A stretch of 48,658 nt of DNA from an uncultured Clostridium sp. (GTDB lineage Bacteria > Bacillota > Clostridia > TANB77 > CAG-508), in assembly GCA_945877035.1 (NCBI GenBank), contig CAMCQH010000012.1:1-48658 (forward strand), in the 5' to 3' direction. Position numbers and translations under genes: made by a program. Within the stretch, counting starts at the first letter, position 1; the number at the start of each line of letters is the position of its first letter. Of the stretch, positions 22,836 through 30,020 are shown piece by piece. The notes beneath the pieces are model-generated. The model was not told where the DNA came from. It saw nothing but the letters and a program-made list of their open reading frames with translations, and did no database searches.

Positions 22836-25223
22836 ATGAATAAAGAAAGTTCTGCATATTTATTATGTGATTTAGGAGTATCATATGTTTTAGCCAAAAA
22901 ACTTTATGATAATGGAATAAAAATAATTGACTTAAAAAATAATAGTGATATCATAGAAGAGATATTTGGAAAAGGTTCTTTAAAAAAAATCAATGATATA
23001 AATACAGCATTAGAAAAAATAGATACTTTAAAATATAATGAATCAATATTTATATTAAATGAATATGGATTATCAATATCTATAATTAAACAATTATTTG
23101 AAGATGGGATATTATTAGATGATTTTAATTATAAAATAAAACCAAATGATTTAAGAGATAAATTTTTTTATAAGCCAAAAACTATTGAAAAAATATTTGA
23201 TGCAATATCAGAATATAAAACTAAACCAGTAAATAATAAAAAATTTTATATAGATTATAGTGATAGAATATATCGAATTTTATCTAAAATATCAAAAAAT
23301 TATTTTTCATATGAAGAAGTATTAAACATATTAGCTAAAGAAAATTTAAAAATAGATGAAGAAAACTTAGATTATAACTTAAAAATATTACTTTCAAAAG
23401 ATAAAATTATTATTGAAGATAATATAATTAAAATGAATTATCCTAGTTTAAAAGAGGCAATATCTTTAATGGAAAACAAAGGAAAAAAAGAGATTTTTGA
23501 AGGCGTTTTAGCAGGAAAATATTTTGCAGATGTAGGAAAAGAAAAAGGTTTAACAAGAGAAAGGATTAGAAAAGTTTTTACCAAATCTTTAGAGAAAATG
23601 CCAAAAACTAAAGAAGATATGTATCAAAATATATTTGAAAAATATGCTTGGGAAAAAGATATTTTTTGTGATGTGTTTAGTGTAGATGGAACAGTTTACG
23701 AATATTTAGATAAAAAATATAAAATAGGAAGTAGAAGTTTAGATGAATTAATAGAAAACAATATTCTAGATAATGTTCAAAAAGACATATTAAAAAAACA
23801 CTTAAAACTAATTACATATCAAGGATATACAATAATAGAGAATAAGAAGAATTTATTAGAATTAATATTAAAGCTGGAAAATCGTCAAATTCAGATTAAA
23901 GAATTGTTAGAGATATACAATAAAATAGTGAAAAAATATTTTTTTGATACTTCGCTAGTAAAAATAGAAAGTGATAGAGTTGTAGAAGGGTGTTTAGATA
24001 GAAGTAATTATGTTATACAATCACTTAACAGAAAATATAGATATTATGATTATTCATTAATAACAGAAGAAGAAAAAAGACGTTTAGAGGAAATGCTAGA
24101 AGTAACAGATGGCATATATTCTTCAAAATTCTTTTATATTCAAGATAATCAATTTATGAAAGAAATTGACATAAAAGATGAATATGAATTACATTTTTTA
24201 CTTAAGAAAATTAATAATAAAAAATATATTATGTTCAAAAGAATGCCTGAAATATATATAGGAGAAAAGAACAGGGAACAATTTTTATTAAAAGAGATTG
24301 CTATGTTATCACCTATAAGTTTAGAACAATTTATTTCTCATATGCAAGAATCATTTGGACATGAACCTGCAAGTATGAATGCTTTGCTACGTAAAGAACC
24401 ATATAATAAGTATATAACTAATAATATTATAAGCACTGAGACAAAAGCAATTTCTTCTTATGAATTAGAACAAATAAAAAGCAAAATGACGGGTGATTTT
24501 TATACAGTTGATGATGTGAAATCAATAATAACAAATGTTATAAAAAAAGATAGCATAGAATATCTAAATAATATGAATTTGAACAAAATTGGATATCAAG
24601 TTAGAGAAAAATATGTGTATAAAAAAGATATAAAGTCAATAAACACATATATAAAAGAAAACATATTAAATTTAGAAGTATATCAAGAAGAATTATATGA
24701 TTTTAAAAATGCAGGAAATTCATATCAATGGACTTTATGTGAACTACTATTAGAAAATGAAGTTTTTAAGATAGCAGATAAGGAGTATATTACAAAAAAA
24801 GGATTAATAAAGAGAGGAATTGATATTATACAAATTAAAGAAATGCAAAACAGAATAATAGATTCATATAAAGAAAATGAATATTTTAATTTATATATGT
24901 TAGAAAAAAATAAGTTAATAAGTCCAGCAGATTACTTTTGTTTTGATAAGATTTTTATGGAATCCCTATTACGATATACACCTAAAATAAAAGTAATACA
25001 AATAGAAGGAAATTTATTATATGTTAAAAGTGAAAAAGATGTTAATCAAAAAGATTTTATCAATTGTGTATTAAAAAAATATGTACCAATTACAATTGAT
25101 GAATTAATTGATAAAATATATAATGATTACAATATTTTTTTAAAGGACAAGTATGGTATTAGAGCCTTGATAGATAGACAAATATTTTATATAAATGAAG
25201 ATGAAAAAATTTTTGATAGATAA
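22836..25223 (+). CDS. Large protein with sigma region 4-like HTH motif
   Basis: A 795-aa protein of unknown function. The start at 22836 follows AAGGAAGG; an in-frame ATG at 22800 overlaps the operator-like palindrome and lacks a site. The N-terminus (SSAYLLCDLGVSYVLAKKLYDNGI) may be helix-hairpin-helix-like. Near residue 230, GLTRERIRKVFTKSLEKMP closely follows the sigma-70 region 4 pattern (TRERVRQIxxKAL), preceded by a helix able to complete the HTH. The rest is helical with several winged-helix-like stretches. No Walker motif, nuclease motif or membrane segment is seen. It leads a plus-strand block: the next gene starts 9 bp later. A transcription-related role is possible. Confidence 0.65.
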   Translation: MNKESSAYLLCDLGVSYVLAKKLYDNGIKIIDLKNNSDIIEEIFGKGSLKKINDINTALEKIDTLKYNESIFILNEYGLSISIIKQLFEDGILLDDFNYKIKPNDLRDKFFYKPKTIEKIFDAISEYKTKPVNNKKFYIDYSDRIYRILSKISKNYFSYEEVLNILAKENLKIDEENLDYNLKILLSKDKIIIEDNIIKMNYPSLKEAISLMENKGKKEIFEGVLAGKYFADVGKEKGLTRERIRKVFTKSLEKMPKTKEDMYQNIFEKYAWEKDIFCDVFSVDGTVYEYLDKKYKIGSRSLDELIENNILDNVQKDILKKHLKLITYQGYTIIENKKNLLELILKLENRQIQIKELLEIYNKIVKKYFFDTSLVKIESDRVVEGCLDRSNYVIQSLNRKYRYYDYSLITEEEKRRLEEMLEVTDGIYSSKFFYIQDNQFMKEIDIKDEYELHFLLKKINNKKYIMFKRMPEIYIGEKNREQFLLKEIAMLSPISLEQFISHMQESFGHEPASMNALLRKEPYNKYITNNIISTETKAISSYELEQIKSKMTGDFYTVDDVKSIITNVIKKDSIEYLNNMNLNKIGYQVREKYVYKKDIKSINTYIKENILNLEVYQEELYDFKNAGNSYQWTLCELLLENEVFKIADKEYITKKGLIKRGIDIIQIKEMQNRIIDSYKENEYFNLYMLEKNKLISPADYFCFDKIFMESLLRYTPKIKVIQIEGNLLYVKSEKDVNQKDFINCVLKKYVPITIDELIDKIYNDYNIFLKDKYGIRALIDRQIFYINEDEKIFDR

Positions 25224-25232
25224 GGTGAAAAT

Positions 25233-26123
25233 ATGGATTTTTTATTGAGAATGTTAGAAGAACAATATGGAACTGAAATAGCTCAAAAAATAATGGAAGG
25301 CTATACAAAACAAAGACCAGTTACATTTAGAGTAAACACATTAAAAAGCAATGTAGAAACAATTGAAAACAAACTAAAAGAAGCAAAAATAGAATATGAA
25401 AAAACACCATGGAGCAAAGAAGCATTTATCATAAAAAATGTAAGCAAAAGAGAAATACAAGAACTATACATTTATAAAAATGGAGAAATATATCTTCAAA
25501 GCTTGTCATCAATGTTGCCACCTATTATATTGAAACCCCAAGAAGGAGCTGATATCTTAGACATGGCAGCAGCACCAGGAGGAAAAACAACACAAATGGC
25601 AGCACTTTCCGGAAATAAAGCTCATATTACAGCATGTGAGAAAAACAAAATACGCGCTGAAAGATTAAAATATAATGTGGACAAGCAAGGAACTTCTTGT
25701 GTATTCATAATGGAAAAAGATGCAAGATATATAGATGATTTTTTTTCATTTGACCAAATTTTATTAGATGCTCCTTGTAGTGGAAGCGGAACATTAAATA
25801 TAAATGATAGTAACTTAAAAAATGTATTTACAAAAAAATTAATTGAAAAATCTATTTCATCACAGTTAGCATTATTAAAAAAAGCAATAAAAATATTGAA
25901 ACCAGGAAAAGAAATAGTTTATTCTACTTGTTCTGTTTTGGCTTGTGAAAATGAGGATGTAGTTAAAAAGGTTATGGCTAGTGAAAATGCTGAAATAGTT
26001 TCTATTGATTTTGAAGGAATAGAGAGTATCCCTGTTCTTCCTACTAAAATAGAGGGAACTTTATGCGTTTGTCCAAATGAACTGTATGAAGGATTTTTTG
26101 TTGCGAAGATTAGGAGAAAGTAG
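25233..26123 (+). CDS. RsmF/RsmB-family rRNA cytosine-C5 methyltransferase
   Basis: A 296-aa SAM-dependent RNA m5C methyltransferase of the NOL1/NOP2/Sun family. Motifs: AAAPGGKTTQMAALSG (SAM binding), DQILLDAPCSGSGTL (with the PC cysteine) and VYSTCSVLACENEDVV (with the catalytic TC cysteine). The N-terminal RNA-binding half is short (PVTFRVNTLKS), and the C-terminal PUA-like extension of full RsmF is missing, as in many Firmicutes homologues. It probably modifies 16S rRNA. GGTGAAA precedes the ATG, 9 bp after the upstream gene, and plsC starts 10 bp after its stop. Confidence 0.88.
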   Translation: MDFLLRMLEEQYGTEIAQKIMEGYTKQRPVTFRVNTLKSNVETIENKLKEAKIEYEKTPWSKEAFIIKNVSKREIQELYIYKNGEIYLQSLSSMLPPIILKPQEGADILDMAAAPGGKTTQMAALSGNKAHITACEKNKIRAERLKYNVDKQGTSCVFIMEKDARYIDDFFSFDQILLDAPCSGSGTLNINDSNLKNVFTKKLIEKSISSQLALLKKAIKILKPGKEIVYSTCSVLACENEDVVKKVMASENAEIVSIDFEGIESIPVLPTKIEGTLCVCPNELYEGFFVAKIRRK

Positions 26124-26133
26124 GGAACAAACA

Positions 26134-26709
26134 ATGAAAGAAAATAAAAAACTATACAAATTTTTAAAAACAATATACAGCAAACTACTAAAAATACTAT
26201 ATAAACCAACAGCATACGGAACAGAAAACATACCAAAAGAAGGACCAATAATCTTTGTAGGAAACCACAGACACGCATTTGACCCAATAGTAGTAATGAC
26301 ACATACCAATAGAATGGTGCATTACATGGCCAAAGAAAGCCTATTTAAAGGAATACATGGAAAACTTTTTGAAAGCATAGGATTAATAAAAGTGCATAGA
26401 AACAAAAGTAATCCAATGGCTATAATAGAAGCACAAGAAATTTTACAACAAGGTGGAGCAGTTGGAATTTTTCCAGAAGGCACTAGAAATAGGACAGACC
26501 AAGAACTTCTACCATTTAGACATGGTGCAGTTGCCATAGCAAAAGAAACAAATTCTAAAATTATTCCTTTTGCTATAAAAGGAAAATATCGACTGTTCAA
26601 AAAAGGACTGTCAATTGAGTTTGGAAAGCCAGTTGATGTTAGCCAAATGGAAATAGAAGAAGCAAATGATTATATAAGAAATGAAGTATTAAATATATTT
26701 AGAAAGTAG
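26134..26709 (+). CDS. plsC: 1-acyl-sn-glycerol-3-phosphate acyltransferase
   Basis: A 191-aa acyltransferase making phosphatidic acid from lysophosphatidic acid at the membrane. The catalytic HX4D motif is NHRHAFDP, and the substrate motif is FPEGTRNR. The start at 26134 is preferred over the in-frame ATG at 26077, which lies inside the methyltransferase gene; AGGGA stands just upstream of 26134. It has a basic N-terminus (KKLYKFLKTIYSKLLK) fitting peripheral membrane attachment. It is followed 6 bp later by a diacylglycerol-kinase-like gene acting on the same lipid pool. Confidence 0.9.
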   Translation: MKENKKLYKFLKTIYSKLLKILYKPTAYGTENIPKEGPIIFVGNHRHAFDPIVVMTHTNRMVHYMAKESLFKGIHGKLFESIGLIKVHRNKSNPMAIIEAQEILQQGGAVGIFPEGTRNRTDQELLPFRHGAVAIAKETNSKIIPFAIKGKYRLFKKGLSIEFGKPVDVSQMEIEEANDYIRNEVLNIFRK

Positions 26710-26715
26710 GAAAAT

Positions 26716-27582
26716 ATGAAGAGAATTTTTATAGTAAATGAAAGTGCTGGAAGAGGAAAATGTAAAAAAATAATACCTAATATTGAAAAAGCATGCAAAG
26801 ATAGGAATATAGATTTTGAAATAAGATATATTTCAAAAGAAAAAAGTGGATATGACATTGCTTTAGAGTATAAAGACAAAGAATATGTTATTTATGTTGT
26901 CGGAGGAGACGGAACATTAACACTTGTATTACCTGCTTTAGTTGGTACTAAAAATAAACTTGGAATTATTCCTGCAGGTTCTGGAAATGATACTTACAGA
27001 ACTATAAAGAATTTGCAAAATAAAGAGACACTAATAGATATAGGAAAAATTAATGATAAATATTTTATAAATGTAGCTTGTACTGGTATTGATGCTGAGG
27101 TAGCTAACAATCTTGATAAAATAAGAAACACCATAATTCCCACAAGCCAGATTTATAATGCAAGCATAGTATATACTTTTATTAAATTCAAACATAAAAA
27201 GATGAAATTGAAAACTGGTGTAAAAAACATAGATACAAAATATACAATTTTAAGTATTTGTAATGGAGCATATTATGGAGGAGGATTTAATATCGCACCG
27301 AAGTCAGCACTAACAGATGGTTTGCTAGATATTTATTATGCGGAAAAAATGTCTAAAATTAACATGATACCATTAATTTTAAGATTAAAGAAAGGAAAAC
27401 ATGAAGGAAAGAGAAGGATTCACAAATTTAGAACAAATCATGTGGAATTAGAACTTGAAGAAGAAATTACTTTTAATGTAGATGGAGAAAAATTAACAGG
27501 TAATAAATTTGTAATTGATGTTTTACCAAAAGCTATTACATTATTTAATGATAATGACTTTGTAGAAGAAGTTTTAAAATAA
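26716..27582 (+). CDS. Diacylglycerol kinase-family lipid kinase
   Basis: A 288-aa kinase of the DgkB/YegS type. GGDGTLTLVLPAL is the nucleotide-binding loop and GIIPAGSGNDTYRTI the second signature. The C-terminal beta domain ends with NVDGEKLTGNKF, as usual in the family. It converts diacylglycerol to phosphatidic acid, recycling headgroup-stripped lipids. TAGGAAA precedes the ATG, and coupling to plsC is likely. No promoter is seen between them. Confidence 0.88.
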   Translation: MKRIFIVNESAGRGKCKKIIPNIEKACKDRNIDFEIRYISKEKSGYDIALEYKDKEYVIYVVGGDGTLTLVLPALVGTKNKLGIIPAGSGNDTYRTIKNLQNKETLIDIGKINDKYFINVACTGIDAEVANNLDKIRNTIIPTSQIYNASIVYTFIKFKHKKMKLKTGVKNIDTKYTILSICNGAYYGGGFNIAPKSALTDGLLDIYYAEKMSKINMIPLILRLKKGKHEGKRRIHKFRTNHVELELEEEITFNVDGEKLTGNKFVIDVLPKAITLFNDNDFVEEVLK

Positions 27583-27670
27583 TATCTAAAATAAAACAAA
27601 GGAAGATTAAAATAATTGAAAATACCAAAAACAATAGTTATAATATAAATGGAAGATGGAGGAATGGAAA

Positions 27671-28060
27671 ATGAAAAATTTATTTATAGAATATCCAAAA
27701 TGTTCAACATGTCAAAAAGCAGAAAAATGGTTAAAAGAAAATAAAATAGAATATGAAAAAAGAAATATAGTAGAAGAAAATCCAAATAAAGAAGAATTAA
27801 AAAAGTGGATAAAGCAAAGTGGTAAAGAAATAAAAAACTTCTTTAATACTAGTGGATTAAAATATAAAGAATTAAATTTAAAAGAAAAATTACTAGATAT
27901 GAATGATGAAGAAAAAATTGATTTGCTATCAAGTGATGGGATGCTTGTAAAAAGACCACTATTAATTACAGCAAAAGAGATATTAATAGGATTTAGAGAA
28001 CAAGAATGGAGTGAAAAATTGTATTACAATAAGTCTATTAAATTTTGTAAATGGAGTTGA
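27671..28060 (+). CDS. ArsC/Spx-family thioredoxin-fold protein
   Basis: A 129-aa protein of the arsenate reductase/Spx-like family. The N-terminal CxxC lies in YPKCSTCQKAEKWL, and the C-terminal family motif is SSDGMLVKRPLLIT. The start at 27671 is chosen because GGAGGA (27658-27663) stands 7 bp upstream, while the in-frame ATG at 27656 overlaps that site. Arsenate reduction is not implied: no arsenic resistance genes lie nearby, and YusI/YffB-type members have other or unknown roles. Confidence 0.85.
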   Translation: MKNLFIEYPKCSTCQKAEKWLKENKIEYEKRNIVEENPNKEELKKWIKQSGKEIKNFFNTSGLKYKELNLKEKLLDMNDEEKIDLLSSDGMLVKRPLLITAKEILIGFREQEWSEKLYYNKSIKFCKWS

Positions 28061-28149
28061 ATGAAAATATAAAATGTTACAATACTAGTCAATTTTTTGA
28101 AAAATTAAGAATGTTCGCTTGATTTCAGATAAGAAGTATTGTAATATAT

Positions 28150-28420
28150 TAGCAACCTTACGCTATGAAAGGCTAGCCTTTTCTAAAGGGCGGAAAGGGG
28201 GATTAGTCTTGAATAACGCAGACCTAATTTTGCATTTAGTTGAAGAGTTGATAGCAGAAAAAGAAAAAAACATCAAACTACAACAAGAACAACAAAAGCA
28301 ACAAGTGCAAAAAGATGCTAATGTTAAGACTAATATGTAACAATACATAGTCGGTAGAGTGGGATTCGCAGCCTACTCTATTTTTGTTCAAAAAAAAGTA
28401 TGTGTATTCGCAGGTACACA
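28150..28420 (+). ncRNA. Structured transcript with small coding region and twin hairpins
   Basis: A 14-bp palindrome AAAGGCTAGCCTTT (28168-28181) is followed by a purine-rich ribosome binding site, the 43-codon frame at 28209, a 9-bp terminator-like hairpin (about 28356-28381, then TTTTTG) and a second hairpin GTATGTGTA/TACACATAC (about 28399-28424). Both hairpin loops contain ATTCGCAG. The family is not recognised. Confidence 0.4.
28209..28340 (+). CDS. Small 43-aa coiled protein, TTG start
   Basis: The TTG start has AAAGGGGG seven bases upstream, a much better context than the longer upstream open frame beginning at 28119. The peptide starts with a hydrophobic helix (NADLILHLVEELIAEKEKN) and ends with a Gln/Lys-rich tail (KLQQEQQKQQVQK). 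It looks like a small amphipathic coiled coil. The upstream palindrome and CCTTTTC could pair with the ribosome binding site region, so translation may be regulated. The product's function is unknown, and it could instead be part of a structured RNA. Confidence 0.45.
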   Translation: MNNADLILHLVEELIAEKEKNIKLQQEQQKQQVQKDANVKTNM

Positions 28421-28646
28421 TACGATTATTCTCGAATAACATCAGACCTTTAATGTTCATTCATTTTGTATTTTTATAATAACACATTATATTGAATTTG
28501 TCAAATAATTTTTTGGAAAAGTACAGTGCATAAAAGTAGCATTTTTTTTGTATTTTTTAAGATTTGAAAAAATGCTATTTTGAGAAATAAAGAAATGCTG
28601 ATTTTTCAATGCTTTTCGGAAATAAAAATGCGATTTGAAGTAGTGG

Positions 28647-28689
28647 AGGTAGGTAGGCGACACGATAGTGTCGCATATCCTACCAACCT
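28647..28689. terminator. Strong GC-rich hairpin followed by T-run
   Basis: AGGTAGGTAGG (28647-28657) pairs with CCTACCAACCT (28679-28689) at 10 of 11 positions, enclosing a perfect CGACAC-GATA-GTGTCG stem and then ACAATTTTTT. It is terminator-like, yet longer and more GC-rich than any other in the window. Confidence 0.45.
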
Positions 28690-28713
28690 AGACAATTTTT
28701 TAAAAAATTTATA
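28687..28713 (+). repeat. Direct repeat, left copy
   Basis: CCTAGACAATTTTTTAAAA and the following AATTTATA recur at 42197-42225 with two single-base insertions. The pair brackets the effector/transporter island. Confidence 0.5.
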
Positions 28714-28970
28714 GGCTGGTTTTGGAGATAATTAATTTGAATTATTTTCCAAGCGGTTATGAAGAAATTGCTTTGATAAAATTTATATTACAATACTAAA
28801 TATAGTAGTATAAAATATAATAGGCTATTTTTTGTTGAAATTGATTTATGTTTTAAAATAGTATTGAAAAAATAAATAATTTAATTTAAAATAATTATAA
28901 ACAATAAAGAATTATTTTGCTAAAAAACTTGTGAAATACAATATTATATTAATATAAAAGGAGATATGAA

Positions 28971-29465
28971 ATGGATGACATTTTATATAAAAATAACGAA
29001 TTTACATACGCATATAGAGTAGGTGCAATTATTTACAATAAAGAAAAAGATAAAGTTCTTTTGTTTTATGGAAATGACATGGACTATTTTATGATACCGG
29101 GTGGCAAAGTAAAAGAACTTGAGACAAGTGAACAAGCTATAATTAGAGAAATTAAAGAAGAAATAGGATATGATAATTTGAAATTTGATTTTGCAGGAGT
29201 AAGTGAGGAAATTATTGAAAAAGGAAATGTTAAAATTCAACAATTATCATTAATATATAAATGTGTATATGAAGGAATTATTGAAAAAGAAATATTTAAA
29301 AGTATAGAAAGTGATTGGATTAATTTTAAGTGGATGAATATCAAAGAAATAAATAAAATAGAATTACATCCAAAACAAGTTGTACAAATTATTTTAAATG
29401 AGAAAAATCATGTTATAGAAATAATTAAAGATAAAGAAAAAGCTCAAGAAGTTATTAATAATTAG
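28971..29465 (+). CDS. Nudix hydrolase
   Basis: A 164-aa Nudix protein that hydrolyses nucleoside diphosphates linked to another group. The Nudix box GX5EX7REUXEEXGU is intact, spanning GGKVKELETSEQAIIREIKEEIGY, with the metal-binding REIKEE core. Flanking strands (YRVGAIIYNKEKDKVLLFYG) fit the fold. Substrate is not predictable. AAAAGGAG stands before the ATG. It is isolated between two structured intergenic regions at the start of the second island and may be accessory cargo. Confidence 0.88.
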   Translation: MDDILYKNNEFTYAYRVGAIIYNKEKDKVLLFYGNDMDYFMIPGGKVKELETSEQAIIREIKEEIGYDNLKFDFAGVSEEIIEKGNVKIQQLSLIYKCVYEGIIEKEIFKSIESDWINFKWMNIKEINKIELHPKQVVQIILNEKNHVIEIIKDKEKAQEVINN

Positions 29466-29585
29466 AAGATGAAAAAATCTAGCAACAAATAATAAAATTT
29501 TTTTGTTTAATTTATACCATTGCTGTATTTGGATTTATATCTTCAACAATTTGATTAAAAATATGATAACCATCCCTTCAAGAAG

Positions 29586-29795
29586 ATGGAATTTAGAAAA
29601 TTAAAAAGAAGGAGACTATGTGAACAAAATGGTATCGAAATAATAGAAGAATATATAAAAAAACAGTTACAAGAAGACATAGCAACAGACCAAATAAGTA
29701 TAAAAGAATATGTTGACCCATTTGAAAAAGGAAGAAAAAGAAAAAAGGGTTGGGACTACTTAAGTGGTAGCCTGAGAAAAAAATGCGGTTGGTAG
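29586..29795 (+). CDS. Doubtful 69-aa basic ORF
   Basis: A short, basic peptide (KLKRRRLCEQNG; DPFEKGRKRKKGWDYLSGSL) with AAGAAG as the only upstream purine stretch. It ends just before the structured RNA at 29808-29887. It could be the remnant C-terminal piece of a mobile-element protein or part of a longer non-coding transcript. No family recognised. Confidence 0.3.
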   Translation: MEFRKLKRRRLCEQNGIEIIEEYIKKQLQEDIATDQISIKEYVDPFEKGRKRKKGWDYLSGSLRKKCGW

Positions 29796-29807
29796 ACTAT
29801 TCAGTAG

Positions 29808-29887
29808 GGCTTAAGCCTAGAAGTGCCAGTACAAAAGTCTTCTAGGCTAAGAGCAAACCATCCGTTTTACGGGTGGCTATGGTTGCT
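29808..29887 (+). ncRNA. Candidate structured RNA, two stacked hairpins
   Basis: AGCCTAGAAG (29814-29823) pairs perfectly with CTTCTAGGCT (29839-29848). AGCAA (29852-29856) pairs with TTGCT (29883-29887), enclosing CCATCCG/CGGGTGG (29858-29864/29870-29876) with one wobble. The first arm overlaps the palindrome GGCTTAAGCC (29808-29817), which offers an alternative fold. No T-run follows, so it is not a plain terminator. Family unknown. Confidence 0.45.
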
Positions 29888-29947
29888 ATAGAGAATAAAA
29901 ATATTCCTAAAATTAACAAGAAAAGTATAGTCTATTTTTTGCTATTA

Positions 29948-29956
29948 TGCTAAAAT
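29948..29956 (+). promoter_or_regulatory. Extended -10 promoter of the effector island
   Basis: The element ATTATGCTAAAAT ends in TG-n-TAAAAT. The same ATTATGnTAAA pattern precedes the genes at 35112 and 37731. Confidence 0.5.
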
Positions 29957-30020
29957 ATACTTGGATTATTGAAGATAAAAAAACATTTCAAATAAAGAAC
30001 AAAAGAAATGGAGAAGATAT

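Larger units (their letters stand above)
28341..28970. other. Gene-free region with several hairpins
   Basis: No supported gene. It holds the two ATTCGCAG-loop hairpins (to about 28424) and an 11-bp stem TAGCATTTTTT/AAAAAATGCTA (about 28535-28576). It also holds a GC-rich hairpin at 28647-28689 and a direct repeat copy at 28687-28713. It ends at the ribosome binding site of the Nudix gene. Confidence 0.6.
29466..30020. other. Region with doubtful small ORF, structured RNA and promoter
   Basis: A 69-codon frame at 29586-29795 has only a weak ribosome binding site. It is followed by two strong hairpins (29814-29887). An extended -10 box TGCTAAAAT (29948-29956) then serves the transglutaminase-like gene. 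Confidence 0.5.

Noticed and set aside
27671..28060. Arsenate resistance gene arsC
   Set aside because: The family includes many non-arsenate members (Spx, YusI), and no other ars genes are nearby, so only the family name is given.
29586..29887. TnpB/IscB guide-RNA locus
   Set aside because: The hairpins invite the comparison, but no TnpB, IscB or TnpA coding sequence is present and I cannot confirm a family match by eye.
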